DNA of 64,000 nt from Cymodocea nodosa. Taxonomy: Eukaryota > Streptophyta > Magnoliopsida > Alismatales > Cymodoceaceae. Below, piece after piece: positions 45,254 to 57,682 of this stretch (its first letter is position 1; each line of letters starts with the position of its first letter). The notes under the pieces were generated by a model that was not told where the DNA came from, did not search any database, and saw only the letters and a list, made by a program, of their open reading frames with translations. Where the stretch lies: positions 9,477,501 to 9,541,500 of the forward strand of contig JAZBRI010000011.1 of the NCBI GenBank assembly GCA_036874045.1, read 5' to 3'. Made by a program: the position numbers and the translations under genes.

Positions 45254-46907
45254 CAAAGTCTGTTGGAAAAGAAAAATCAGATGAGCATTTATTTCCAAAG
45301 GACAATGTATGTCTAGACATTGTACCTTACAATGCATTTCACAATCTCATCAGTTCCAAACATACTAAAACTAATGATGATAATGAGACTTTATTCTTTC
45401 TTTCTAGAAAACTTGAAAAGAAATCAAAGACAAATATTAGTTCAAGTTTTTCTATTGGTTCAAACCCTGATGATAAGGAAATTGAACAATCAGAGCATCA
45501 GGCAATTGATATTGAATAAGTTATTGCAGATGTACTTGAAAATGTTGAGGCTGTAACTAGTTCAAAGGCTGGATTGTTTGGAGTAGTAGATATTGAAAAA
45601 GATAAGACTCTAGAAGAGCTTAATGTTAATCAGCCTATTTCAGAATCTATAGAACCAGAGTTTGAGAATTCACAGCATGTATCAATGGAGATATCTGTTG
45701 AACAAAATGAACAATTACAGACAAATACATTAGCTGTAGAATTTGTGGAACAATTGAACTCTGAACATTCTATAGAGACTGAACTAATGAATGTAGAGGA
45801 TATTGAAAATGTTCCTTACAATGTTGAAGTTGGAGAATCAAGCTTACACACGCAGCTTCAAGAAAATAATTTCTTAGAGGAACAACATGACATTCATTTT
45901 GAAGAAGAGGTTTTGAAGATGAATTATATTCTGAATTAAGGCTTCAGGTATCGCCTTCTTTGTATAATGTATTACACATTCAAGGTAATTCAATTCATTT
46001 TAGATCTAAGGAAGCATTGTAGAAATACAATAATCTGATTACATGTTAGATTCTGCATGCTCGTCCAATAAAGTTCAGAAATTTGATGGAAATAAGAGAT
46101 CTATTTGAGTTTTAAGGCCTAATTCAATTCTTGCCAGTTGGAACAAAATGGAAACAATATAAAGAGCTTATTGTAGCCTTTTACAACAATCTGGTCAAGA
46201 ATGACAATATACTAACAACTCAAATAAATTAATAGGAGTTCACATTGTCTCCTGAATTAATTTTTGAAGTTTTGGGATTAAAAAATGAAGATGTTGTTAC
46301 AAATAGATTTTACATGATCACACAGTTGGAATGGGACATTCACTTGCTATCAAAGATTCCAGATGTATGTAGTGAAATGAGATTATTGAAAAATATGAAT
46401 GTAGAGGCAATGTTTATTACAAATATCTTGCATGCCAATTTCTTTTAGAGAGTCGGACATAATCTGGAAGACAACAGAAGTTGTTTATATGCAACTTATG
46501 GCCTCCTAAACAGAATTCAAATCAATTGGTTTGATGTTTTCATTTCTCAACTACAGCATATGAGTTCAAAGTTATTTTTTGGTGATGCTATATGTAGACT
46601 TCTTGCAAACCAATTAAATTTATCCAACTGGCCCTCTGAAACTAAAGGCATGAGAGCTTTTAGTGTAAAAGATTTGCAAAGATTCCAGGCCATGCATCAA
46701 CCTCAACCTCATCAACAACAACAACAACCAGAATGTACAAAATAGATACAATCACCTATACAGCTAAGTTATTTAGTTCGAGCAGAACAGCAACCCTAGC
46801 TACCTCCTTCCCTAGATGATGTGCTTAACGAAATCAGAAATGATATTAGGCATTTAGGAGATAAAATATGTAATGCTATTAGTGATATCCTTAGGAGGAA
46901 TAGATAA
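45254..46907 (+). pseudogene. Copia env-like ORF, C-terminal part (E2)
   Basis: Continues the frame broken at 39,641: KSDEHLFPKDNVCLD, acidic linker (long open stretch 45,574-45,939), LEWDIHLLSKIPDV, ATYGLLNRIQINWFDVF, SKLFFGDAICRLLANQL, a Gln-rich segment (46,710-46,735) and the C-terminal helix, ending at 46,905-46,907. Several stops and frameshifts (for example near 45,930 and 46,230). More decayed than the E3 copy. Confidence 0.87.
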
Positions 46908-47434
46908 ATGTCAAGTCATTTGTCTGTTTGCTTGTTTCTAAATACAAAATGTAATGTTTGTATTTATTGTTTGATTATTTGAACACTACATTTTTCTGTA
47001 AATGGTTCAATTTTTATTTATGTTTACAGAAAGTTTAGCTGTAAATATATCTCGATTTACATACTGTGTAATCATCTTTTTGATTAATAACAAAAAGGGA
47101 GAGATGATTATAAATTCAAAAGAAGAAAATGATTATGATTTTAATTGCATATATTATAAAGGGAGATGATATTTAAGTGGTTATTGTAATCTGACAAATG
47201 ATAATGTAATCTGAAAGATAGTTATATGGTTATTAAAATTTGAAAGATACTTATGTAATTATTGACATTTGAAAGTTTTATTTTTGAGAGGTGAATTCTA
47301 CACAAACAATAGAAATAAGCTTAAGTGAACTTAAGTCAACAAACTTGTTTATTGAATTAAAAATTAACCCAACGAAGGTGCTTTGTTGAGTTATATATAT
47401 TTCATAATTGATTTAATATGGTTTTGTCATCATA
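46908..47434 (+). other. E2 3' untranslated spacer
   Basis: Non-coding; contains an upstream polypurine-like tract (AAAAAGGGAGAG, about 47,092-47,103). Confidence 0.6.
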
Positions 47435-47448
47435 AAAAAGGAGGAGAT
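47435..47448 (+). other. Polypurine tract of E2
   Basis: AAAAAGGAGGAGAT directly before the L2 LTR; one G is changed to A compared with the other copies. Confidence 0.85.
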
Positions 47449-49051
47449 TATTGAGTATTTTGTTTTGATGATGTGTGCTAAATGAAAGTAATCATATTTG
47501 CTCAATTACTATTGCTTGTAAAAGGAAATTAAGAACATTAATTAATATAGAAAAAGTTTACTGATATAAATACTTGTCTGTATTGGTCTGAAATTATACT
47601 AAGTTAAATAACTAGTCGTTTCATTGCATTAATTTCTCATTTAACTAAACGTTAAGTTAACGTGTGTTTTTATTGAAAAGCATGAAATGTTTTAAAGTTA
47701 TATTTTCTGTATCATGAACAATGCACGTTTAGACAACTCGTTAAGTTAGAGTGGTATTTGTATAGAGGTCATGTGAGAACTCATTAAGTTAGAGGCTTAA
47801 ATGTTAAAATAAGTCATGTGAGAATTCGTTAAGTTAGTGTTGTACACGTGGTGAAATTAAAGGTTACGAATGTTATATTGTATCATGTGAGTTGCACATG
47901 TTTAACTAGTTAAGTTAACATAACTAAACGCATTGAGTTGCTATATTAAACACTAAGGCAACGCGTTAGGTTAGTGTTATAAACTTAAAGTTATTATTCC
48001 TGCATGTGGTAAATACCTTATTATAAAAACATTTGTTTAGTACTAGATAGGTGAGTTATCAGATACTTAGAAAACTTAACTATTCGATACTTAAACTGTT
48101 TTCGGTGAGTTAGCATTTAACCTTTCGAAAGAAAGGTTAAGCTAGTTCGTTGAGTTATCGTAACACCACAAAGCTAGTTTGTTGAGTTAGCGTAACACTA
48201 TGAACTTAGTTTGTTGAGTTAGCTACAGTACTTGTCACGTGAGTTGGCACATAAGGAACTCGTTAAGTTAAAAACATTAAGTTATATATCTACTTGTTTT
48301 ACTTGTTTAGTTAATATTAAAGTAACGACTTCTTATTACACTTGATGAAAAATTTTGGACAAGAAAGTTTATTTTGTAGGAAATTTTTTAGAGATCCAAG
48401 ATTGATGATTAAAGAAAATTCGAAATGTAAACATGGGTCAAAACGTATGTATTTCAATGAAGGAAAAAGAGAAGACGTGAAGAAGTGGAAAATTGGTAGT
48501 GATTAAACATAGAGGATATACATGAAATGAAGATACAGTATAAGAGGTATAAAATTCTTGTTGATTAGTTATCCTTGCACACCAAACGAAATATATTTTC
48601 AGGGATCAAAAACACCTTTCAGGGAAAAGCTCTCAAATGGAAGAAAATTTAGTGAAGTAGAAAATGTCAGATTATGTCACTAAAGATCTGAAGTATTTGG
48701 AGAAAGCAAATTCAGTGAAGTAGAGAAAGACAAGATATTCGTCATTGAAGAATTGCTGAAGAAGAAGAAGAAGAAGAAAGATCTCAAACAAGGAGAAATA
48801 TTTTAAATGCCGCAAATTAGTTTTCTCTGTTTGTAGTTATGAAATTGAATAGATGAAACATGGTATCGATATATAATTGTATCTACAATTTTTGAGGAGA
48901 ATTGAATTGTATATTGTAATTGAAACCTTGAATAAAAATGATTTTATGAAAACAATGTCTCGACTTGTTTTTAATTTTGAAGTTTCAATTATAATCGAAA
49001 ATGTTGAAAAACACAATTCACTCCCCTCTTGTGTAGCCATACGATCCTACA
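47449..49051 (+). repeat. L2 LTR, 3' copy of E2 (1,603 bp)
   Basis: TATTGAG (TG changed to TA) to CCTACA, followed by the ATATA duplication. The G-box array has partly decayed (CACGTG to CATGTG at several sites). Confidence 0.92.
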
Positions 49052-49850
49052 ATATAAGAAAGTAAAAATAGAAGGAAAGAACACTAGGAAAATGCTAGAT
49101 GAATTTGAAAATAAGATTGATTTTCTGAACTCTATGTTGAATAAATTTAAAGAAGAAAATCAAAAGCATGCACAAGAAATTTTAAAGTTTACTACAATAG
49201 AAAGAAAATTGAATGAACTTAAAGATTAATGTTTGCGATCAAAAAGCTACATTAAGTAAATGGAATAATAGTCAAACTATAACAAATGAACTTAATAGTA
49301 AAATATCAAATTTGGAAAAACTTGGTATTGGTTTACACGAAGCATCTTCTGAAAATTATATATTGCATGATGGTACTGCTAAAAATAATGTCTTTATTTC
49401 TAGTACTAAGAATAGTAAAAGAAAAACTATTCCGTGTGTGATTAAAAAGGGAGATAAATATGTGCAAATTGATAAAATGCAGCATATAAATAATAGCACA
49501 CAATGCAACAATTTCAAAAGAAATTTTTAGAAAAATCAAGCTAAGTCATTTGAGAATTTTAATATTTTTGATCAGTTTTCTTCATATTTAAAAAATATCA
49601 GATATTGGGATCAACAATCAAATAATGTAAGAAATGAAAATTTCAACTCTGGTTTACATAGAGATAAATGTTTTGATAATTATAATACTAAGAGAAATAA
49701 ATGCAAGAATAATTATCAGAAGATAGATAAGTTGAAGTTTAAAAATATTGATTATTTTGATATGACTCTCTCTAAAATTCTTGGACCCACTCAGAAATGA
49801 GTTCCAAGAGATAAAATCTCTTCTTAATTGTTTTGTAGGTACACAAATCA
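49052..49850 (+). pseudogene. Copia gag C-terminus and linker (E1)
   Basis: Continues E1 gag after E2: KVKIEGKNTRKMLDEFENKI and LNSMLNKFKEENQKHAQEIL form a strongly charged coiled-coil-like region. After frameshifts (near 49,230) an Asn/Lys-rich region follows, then a GPTQK(W)VPRD block at about 49,788-49,812 that normally precedes protease in Sireviruses. Stops at 49,227 and 49,528-49,530 and near 49,797. Confidence 0.8.
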
Positions 49851-50265
49851 AAATGGATAATAGACAATGGAGCATCTAGTCACATGATTGGAGATATACG
49901 ATTACTTACAAAAGTAACAAAGACCAAGAACGTACAAGTTACCTTTGGAAATAAAAGCAAAACAAATATCCTTGGGTCTGGCAAGGTTTAGGTAACTGAA
50001 AAATGTTTTATAAATGATGTCTTATTAGTAGAAAACTTATGTTTTAATTTATTGAGTGTTCCTATTTTAATGAAGTTTTATAAAGTAATTTTTGAAAAAG
50101 ATTCCTGTAAAATTATGGACTTGTCTACAAACGAAATTTTATTCACTACATGTAAGAAAGGATCCGTTTGTATTTTGAATTTACCTTCTGATATTATTAA
50201 AGACAATGCTTGCTTAATTGCAAAATTGGATGAAGTTATTTTATGGCATAGAAGCTAGGACACTC
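49851..50265 (+). pseudogene. Copia protease (E1)
   Basis: The aspartic protease that matures Gag-Pol. WIIDNGASSHM matches the usual W-x-x-DSGASxHM active site with Ser changed to Asn next to the catalytic Asp. VTFGNKSKTNILGSGKV and LLSVPILMKFYKVIFEKDSC follow. The frame ends in LWHRS; a frameshift there separates it from GHSNLK, the start of the integrase zinc region. Confidence 0.88.
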
Positions 50266-51435
50266 AAACTTAAAATTATTATAAAAGTTGTCTTAAAAGA
50301 ATCTAGTTAGAGGTTTACCTAGTATTAAGTACTCGAAAGAGTTTATGTATGATGCATGTCAACTAGGTAAATTACATAAAACATCCTTTAAAAGTTTAAA
50401 TGAAATAACAAGCAAAAGAGTATTAGAACTAGTGCATATGAATTTATTTGGACCTACTAGGACTACCAATCTAGGAGGTAAACATTATGCTTTTGTACTA
50501 GTTGATGATTATTCTAGGTTTACTTGGGTTTATTTTCTAGCTAATAAAACTGAAGTTTTTGAAATATTTAAGATATTCTATAATAAAGTTCAGAATGAGC
50601 AAAATATTAAAATTCAAAAACTTAGGAGTGATCATGGTATAGAATTTGATAATGATCAAATAGACACCTTTTGTGGAGAATTAGGCATAGATCATAAGTA
50701 CTCATTTCCAAGAGCTCCTTCACAAAATGGGATAGTAGAACGTAAAAACAGATCACTTCAGGAAATGTCCAGAACCATGTTAAATGAAAATAAGTTACCC
50801 CTATCTCTCTAGGCAGAAGCAGTTCATATAGCATGTTATGTTATAAATATAGTACATCTAAGACCAATTTTGGATAAAACTCCTTATGAGATATGGTATA
50901 ACAATGTTCCGAAAATAAGTTATTTAAAACCCTTTGGCTGCAGGTGTTTTATTCTAAATACTAAGGAATGTAGAGACAAATTTAGAGCCAAATTAGATGA
51001 GGGTATTTTTGTTTGGTTATTCCATTAGAAGTAAGGCATATAAAGTATATAACAAATCAACAAAAATTATTGAGGAAACCCTGCATGTGAAATTTCATGA
51101 AAATTCTCATTTGGATTTTAGACATGCTAAAAACTTTGATTCAGAAATTCTCCTAGAAATGGTACCAAATGATGTTGACAGAGAAATTGAGAGATTATCT
51201 GACGGAATAAGAAATATAAACTTAAATGATGAAGATTTAGAAGAAAATAATGTCATACTTATAGAAAACATGGAACAACATAGAAATTGGCATTATGCTT
51301 CATCTCATCCTATTGATCAGATAATAGGCGATCCTAATCAAGGAGTTAGGACTAGGTCATCAGTAGTCAACATTTGTGGTGCTTATTCATTTGTTTCCTT
51401 ACTAGAACCTAAGAAAATTGAAGATGCCTTAGAAG
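50266..51435 (+). pseudogene. Copia integrase (E1)
   Basis: Starts with GHSNLK in a shifted frame. Core from 50,345: DACQLGKLHKTSF, then VHMNLFGP where the first catalytic Asp is Asn (AAT, 50,441-50,443), LRSDHGIEFDN with the second Asp, and SQNGIVERKNRSL with the Glu. A stop lies at 50,810-50,812 after NENKLPLSL, and a frameshift near 51,000. The C-terminal part (KPFGCRCFIL, GYSIRSKAYKVYNKST) leads into an acidic linker. Loss of Asp and of an upstream zinc Cys makes it inactive. Confidence 0.92.
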
Positions 51436-52402
51436 ATGAATTTTTGTTTTTTAGCTATGCAAGATGAGCTAAATCAATTTATAAGAAATGAGATATGGGA
51501 TCTAGTTCCACCACCTGAAAATCAGTCCATAATAGGAACAAGGTGGGTATTTAGAAACAAAGTAGATCAGGATGAACATATAGTTAAAAATAAAGCTAGG
51601 TTAGTTGCTCAAGGTTACAAGCAAGAGGAAGGAATTGACTATGATGAAACATTTGCTCTTGTTGCTAGACTAGAATCAATACAAATTTTGGTAGCATATG
51701 CTTGTTACATGGATTTCAAATTATATCAAATGTATGTTAAGACTACTTTTTTAAGTGGATATATAAAAGAAGAAGTTTATGTAAAACAACCTTTAGGCTT
51801 TGAAGATTCAAAATATCCCATGTATGTTTACAAGCTTAAGAAGGCACTATATGGCCTTAAACAAGCCCCTAGGTCTTGGTATGAGAGATTATCTAAATTT
51901 CTTATGGAAAAAGGGTATTCTATGGGAAAGGCAGATCACACTCTTTTTATCAAGAAGGTTGAAAAAGATATATTGGTAGTTCAAATCTATGTAGATGACA
52001 TCATATTTGGTATTTGGAGCAATAAATGATAAATTAGTCGGGTCTTTTTCAAAAGACATGACTAATCAATTTGAAATGAGTGTGATGGGTGAACTATCAT
52101 TTTTCCTAGGCTTACAAATTAAGCAATTAGATCAGGGTACTTTTATTTCACAAGAAAAATATACTCAATATTTATTAAAGAGGTTTGGATTAGACAGCAT
52201 TAAAACAAAGAATACACCAATGAGTACTATCACTAAGTTGGATAAAGATGACTCTGGAAAAACTGTAGATATAAAACAATATAGAAGTATGATTGGTTCA
52301 TTACTTTATTTAATAGCTAGCCGACCAAATATTATGTTTAATGTGTGTACTTGTGCTAGATATCAATCTAATCCTAAAGAATCACACCTACTTGGTGTTA
52401 AA
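51436..52402 (+). pseudogene. Copia reverse transcriptase (E1)
   Basis: RVT_2-type reverse transcriptase: [60 protein letters not shown], then YVKTTFLSG where DVKTAFLNG is usual (the first catalytic Asp is Tyr), [20 protein letters not shown], and an intact YVDDIIFG active site. A frameshift after GIWSN at about 52,020 moves the remainder (FEMSVMGELSFFLGLQIKQ, onward) to another frame. The junction to integrase also has a frameshift near 51,450. Confidence 0.94.
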
Positions 52403-52945
52403 TGAATTTTTAAATATCTATTAGGAACAATCAATTTTGGATTGTTTTACTTTAAGCACAGTTCTTTAAATTTAATAAGTTATAGTGATGTTGATTTCGC
52501 AGGATGTAAGTCTGAAAGAAAAATCACTTGTGGCACTTGTCAATTATTAGGAAATTCTTTAGTGTCATGGTTTAGCAAAAAGCAAAATTATGTAGCATTA
52601 TCTACAATTGAAGTTGAATATATAGCTGCTGCACTTTGCTATGCTCAAATCTTGTGGATCAGACAAACTTTAAAAGATTTTAATTTAGCCTATGAACCAA
52701 TTAAGATTTTCTGTGATAGTAGTTCTACAATAAGTTTGTCTAAAAATCCTGTCTTACATTCACGAGCTAAACATATAGAAGTTCGACATCATTTTCTAAG
52801 GCATAATGTTATAAAAGGAAAATTAGTATTAAATTTGGTTCCTACTACAAAACAATTAGCAAATCTATTTACAAAACCCTTAGATGAGAATACCTTTTCA
52901 AAATTACGATTAGAACTTGGTATCTGTAGGTTATCTGATGTTTAA
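52403..52945 (+). pseudogene. Copia RNase H (E1)
   Basis: After one stop (52,403-52,405, VK-stop-IFKYLLGT) the frame is open to the natural end. SYSDVDFAGCKSERKITCGT, SWFSKKQNYVALSTIEVEYI, IKIFCDSSSTISLSKNPVLH and RAKHIEVRHHFLRHNVIKGK are conserved, with the DEDD-type acidic residues visible. Ends GICRLSDV, as in E2. Confidence 0.93.
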
Positions 52946-53839
52946 TTTGTCTTGTTCATTACATAATATTTTGGTTTGTTACAAAGTAGCTTTACAATTT
53001 AATTTCTTTATTAAAAAAAAAACTCAAAATATCTATTTTAGAATTACTGTTTACTGGTAGTTAAGAATTTATGAAATTCTGATTTTTATTGAAATCGATT
53101 TATTTAAGAGAAATTCGAAAAATGTTACTTAAGGAAAGTTAATATGAGTGCCAACTATATTTTTGTTACTTATGTATACGCCATTATAGAGATTTTAATT
53201 GGAAAATACATAGAAAATATGTACCATTTATTTAAGGAAAGTTATTAACATATTGTTAGAAAAATTAAGTCTTACGATTGCCTCTTATTTAATTTACTGT
53301 CTTGTTTTATTGTTTGTCTATAATTGCTTGAGTAATTAAGTCCGTTGGGGGATCTTAAACCTTAGTCACTTGAACTAACTGGTTTGGGATGTTCTGACTG
53401 AAAACTCATTTTACAAGTAATTTAGATTCTATTTAATATAAAAAAAAAGGTTACTTGTTCTCACTTATCATTGAGTAACTGGTTATCTTTCTCCTAAGCA
53501 AGGGATTGTGATCATATAAAATGATGATATTGTGGGAGGTAATAAAAAAGAAAAAGAAAAAGGAGGCAATGTACTCAAACTTAGTTTGTTTTACAGGTGT
53601 TATAACAATTCTGCCATAATCTGTGCATATAATCTTTGTTATTATCTATTCTTTACACTAAATGTAATGCATTTATTTTCTTAGATTCGTGTACTCATTA
53701 TTGAATTCTTTTAAGTTACTTGAAGGTATATCTCTATGAATTTTCTTTTGTAAACTAAATAAAATAAAAGCTAGAAAGTCTAAATTGTTAAATCTACTAC
53801 TTATTTCTATATTTAAATTAAAAAAAAAAGGTAGAGAGA

Positions 53840-54005
53840 CTTAAATCTATTGGGGCTTGGCAACCCATTTTAAGTACGCCAGATTTTGAACTTAAATGAC
53901 TATTCTATTTAAGGCTTAGCAACCAATTTCAGTCAGCTATTTAGACTTTAATGACAAATCTATTAGGGCTTGGCAACCTAATATTAAGTACACCATAGAT
54001 TCTCT
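53840..54005 (+). repeat. Three imperfect GGCTTGGCAACC repeats
   Basis: Units centred at about 53,860, 53,912 and 53,968 share CTATT-GGGCTTGGCAACC-(A/T)A-TTAAGTAC-CC and adjoining ACTTAAATGAC sequence, with a spacing of roughly 50-57 bp. Confidence 0.6.
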
Positions 54006-54239
54006 AGACTACATTTATGTAGGGGGAGCAAACAATGACAAACAATGATACATTTAATCAAATGCAAATATTCTGGAACTTCTATGGATAAAAGTTAGAC
54101 TCATTTAGTTAGTTTAACGTACAGTTATGTATTTCACTTGATTTCAGTTATTTTATCTGACCCATTGAGTTTTTCGTATTGTTAAGTTTTTACTCTTCTA
54201 TAAACTCAAATAGGTAGATTTCTCTCTGAGTTTCTGTTT

Positions 54240-54640
54240 TAAATTCTTATATTTTATCCTTTTAAGAAACTTGAACAGTTATGCTCAAGTCTTTGACTTT
54301 TATGCATATCATTCGAGAAACTCGAATAGTTAACTTAATATTATTATATTTTTATGAAAGACTTAAAATATGACAACAACTATTCTAGTTTGTCGTATAG
54401 TTATGTGCTTTACTGCTCATAAAACTCGAATAGTTATCATAAGTCTTCGAGTTTTCTCATTTTTACTTAGCCAGTAGTTATTTTCTTTACATGAAAAGTT
54501 ACGCTAAGTCTTCTGCTTTTGTCAGTTGTAAAACTCGTACAGTTATTGTAAGCATTCGAGTTATTTATCAATAATGGATCTTATATTTACGATTTCAATG
54601 ATTGAATCCGTTTATAAACTCGAAGAGTTATAAATGTTTT
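54240..54640 (+). promoter_or_regulatory. L1-type motif field before the E1 env-like ORF
   Basis: At least five copies of ACTCGAATAGTTA / ACTCGTACAGTTA / ACTCGAAGAGTTA and four of the reverse TTCGAGTTTT type within 400 bp, 100-500 bp before the ORF start. The same motifs fill the L1 U3. An internal promoter function is inferred. Confidence 0.45.
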
Positions 54641-54736
54641 ATTGACAACCTTTCGTGTTTCTACCTTGATAAAACCCTAGTTTCACAATCTTTACTTCCA
54701 CTAAGTTTTACAGTGAATAGCGAAGATTAATCGACA

Positions 54737-57357
54737 ATGTCAGGATGTGGACGACAACATGGTAGAATGACAAAAGTGTAGAAAAGAGAGATGGAACTTT
54801 AGAAGATAGAAAATGAGATCAACAACATTTACTCAAGGTATACTTTTTCTAATGAAGTACTACATGAAATTAGAAAAGCTGTTCAAGACAAGAAAAATTT
54901 CTATTGGAAATTTATTCAAAATTTGCTGAAACACAGTTTAGACTAAAACAGACCAAACTTTCCACGTTACAAATGTGGAAATGAACTTTACAACCTAACC
55001 TTGAGGTTGTTACAAGTTTTGGACAAGTACTTGAAAAATTGATATAGTCTATTACTTACTATGGAAAGAAATGGAGACCAATGATAGAAAATGCCAACAG
55101 GGAATTAGAATCTTTATATTCCCAACATTATTTTCCCCTAGCTATTTTAGATGAAATTCAAAAATTTATTGATGAATAGAAAACTACCATTTGGAAATGG
55201 GCCTTTGAAGTGAAGGACAAAAAGTTTATCAACTAAAAATGGTAGAGGTTGATAGCTTAAAACTCTATATTCCATTATTGCAACCTAGGCATCATGGTAA
55301 AGGACCATCAAGACCATAGGTGCCTTTAATAAGAGAAATTAGGAAAACTTTAGAACCTCCTGAACAACTAGAAACACTACAAACATATAGTCGGAAAAAG
55401 AAGAAGACATTAGAACATTTTGGAATGACTGCAGGTGTACAAGGCATATTGTAGCAAAGAGAAGAATTGTTGAAAAATGGGAAACTATGTTCCATTGCAC
55501 AAGTTGGACAAGATTTTGTTTCAGGAATCCTAGCAGATGTGACAAATATCAGATTACAAGCATACACTCTAAGGTATTGTGTCACATTAGTGCATAATGT
55601 TTCTTTTAATACAATGGACAGTTTTTCACATCATGTTGCAAGCCAACATTCTTTTCCTACGGAAAGAGAACATGTAGGAAATTTTAATGATATATATACA
55701 TATGATATCAATTTTGATGACATTTTTGATAACATAGACATTGAGTCTATGAATTTTGAAGATATTTCATCTAAAGAAGAATGTACAGATATTTTTCCTC
55801 TTATTGTATCTTGGATAGAGATTTTTGATTTTTGGTATAGTTGCTTATACTACATTTTATACATGTAGTTATGTCTGTTACAATATATAGTATATGTGTT
55901 GATAATGTATATAATTAGCAAACTACACAATCACAAATAGAATATGGCATTGCTAATGTGTCAATTATAGAAATTTCAGAATTACAGAATGACTCTATTA
56001 TACAGACAGATATAGAACATTCTTTCATATAAAGATAGTTGTTGTATAGACCAATTATAGAAATAAATGTTACTGATAGACAGAATAGTATAGAGACTAT
56101 TGATACTGATATGTTTCACGAAGATCACATAGAGGAAATTCAGCAGATTATTGATATGACAATAACAGATATTTTAGACATTTATACTAGCTTTGATAGA
56201 AATTCCACCAGTTTTGGAAGATCTAAAAATATAAATGTTGTTGATAATATTGAAACAAGTCCCAGATCAGAACATCATGATAGAAAAATACCTAATCTTG
56301 AACAGAATTTAGACGACAATACATTGTTATGGTTCAGAAATAACTTCTGTTATGAAAAATTTCAAACATATAAAACTTTTACAGTTTTATATTCAAGACT
56401 AGTTAAGTTTGAAGGGATGGCACATATACGAGAAATGTTTGAATTTCAAGGCTTGTTGACTCTACTTCCACAATATCTAGGCCATCTTGCTATACCAGAA
56501 CTTGTAAGTTGTTTTTACTCAAACTTAACAGTGGAAGAAGGTATTCCTGTTTCAAATATACAAGAATATGATACATATTTAACTCTAGAATTACTTTATC
56601 AAGTACTTGGTCTGAAAAATGGAGTTAAATTATCAGAAAGAAAATAGGTTTATTAGTTGGGATGGGACATTAAAAGTTTAGCCAAAGATCTAACTACCAA
56701 CAATCAAATGAGATTACTAAATGATTTAAATGGCCAAGTACGTTTTATTGCAAAAATACTACATGCTTCACTCTTTCAGAGATTTTGGTCATAGTGCAGA
56801 GGTTGGCAGATGTTGTCTTTATGCTACATATGCATTAATTAATCATATACAGGTGAACTGGTATGATATTTTTGTTTCTCATATCTTAAACTTGTAGAGT
56901 AAATTATTTTATGGTGATACACTTTTGAGAATTGTGGCAAGTCAAACAGATATTACACCTTGGCCATAGAAAAGATTAAAATCAAGATCTTTCTCTACAA
57001 AGGAACTACAAAAATACCAAGAAGTAGATACACCTGTAATTTGATAGCAACAACAACAATAGGATCGGCAAACTCAGTCACAATAGCAACAACAATAGTT
57101 GACATAGTTTTCAAAACAACAGCAACATACAGATACAAATACAGGTATCCATACAGATACAAATACAAATATACATACAGATACACATACAGATTTACAT
57201 ACAGACAAATACAAAATTTTTACAGCAACCATCACAAGTTTCACATTCAGAATTAGATCAAGCAATAATTGATAAGATAAATAGAGTAAGTATAGAAATT
57301 GCAAAGCAAATTTAAGATACTTTGATAAATATTTTTGGAAGACAAAGAGGCTTGTGA
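54737..57357 (+). pseudogene. Copia third (env-like) ORF of E1
   Basis: Opens MSGCGRQHGRMTKV at 54,737 and ends GRQRGL before the stop at 57,355-57,357, about 870 codons. Blocks: NIYSRYTFSNEVLHEIRKA, SLKLYIPLLQPRHHGKG, IRLQAYTLRYCVTLVHNVSF, an acidic middle, NTLLWFRNNFCYEKFQTYKT, the shared domain (MFEFQGLLTLLPQYLGHL, FYSNL, LYQVLGLKNGV, LLNDLNGQVRFIAKIL, KLFYGD), a Gln-rich segment and a run of HTDTNT-like repeats (57,127-57,215). Broken by several stops and frameshifts, including a 1-base insertion near 56,783. It shares its domain, but little of its N-terminus, with the E2/E3 ORF. Confidence 0.82.
57127..57215 (+). repeat. Imperfect (ACAGAT/ACAAAT)n hexamer array
   Basis: About fourteen degenerate ACAxAT units. 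The homologous array in E0 (28,376-28,450) has a different unit number, so the tract varies in length between copies. It encodes alternating His-Thr-Asp/Asn-Thr in the ORF frame. Confidence 0.8.
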
Positions 57358-57668
57358 TTATACAAATTATGTATTTCATGATTTATTTATTGTAATTTGT
57401 TATCGAAAATTACTTATGTAAAGCAATCGCATTATATAAACTGTTTACTGCATTTAATGATCATATACTTGTTTTTGACAATTTTTTTGTTTCAAATAGT
57501 TTTATTTAAATAGTTTATTCTTATCCATGAAAGTTATGCATGTTTAAAAATGTCTTTTTGAATGATATATACTTAGCAAGTTTTTCTTCCTTACATTTTA
57601 TTTACTTTTTGTAATGCCAAAAAGGGGGAGAAGATAGATTATTTAACTTATTAGGTTTTGACATCATC
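57358..57668 (+). other. E1 3' untranslated spacer with extra polypurine tract
   Basis: Non-coding. AAAAAGGGGGAGAAG at about 57,619-57,633 is a near copy of the true tract 50 bp downstream. Confidence 0.7.
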
Positions 57669-57682
57669 AAAAAGGGGGAGAT
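57669..57682 (+). other. Polypurine tract of E1
   Basis: AAAAAGGGGGAGAT immediately before the L1 LTR. Confidence 0.92.

Larger units (their letters stand above)
37044..49051 (+). mobile_element. Copia element E2 inserted in E1 gag
   Basis: L2 LTR (5', truncated), RNase H tail, spacer, env-like ORF split by E3, polypurine tract, L2 LTR (3'). Gag, protease, integrase and reverse transcriptase are missing through one deletion that joins the LTR at about 38,062 to RNase H. The 5-bp duplication ATATA confirms a single insertion. Confidence 0.9.
52946..54736 (+). other. Spacer between RNase H and env-like ORF (E1)
   Basis: Non-coding. It holds a purine-rich tract near 53,545-53,568, three imperfect repeats around TTGGCAACC (53,840-54,000) and a field of L1-type motifs (ACTCGAATAGTTA, TTCGAGTTTT, AACTCGAAGAGTTA) at 54,240-54,640 immediately before the ORF. 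Confidence 0.6.

Noticed and set aside
55292..55585. Minus-strand 97-codon frame, also at 26,518-26,808
   Set aside because: Antisense to a conserved part of the copia third ORF; its apparent conservation follows from the sense frame.
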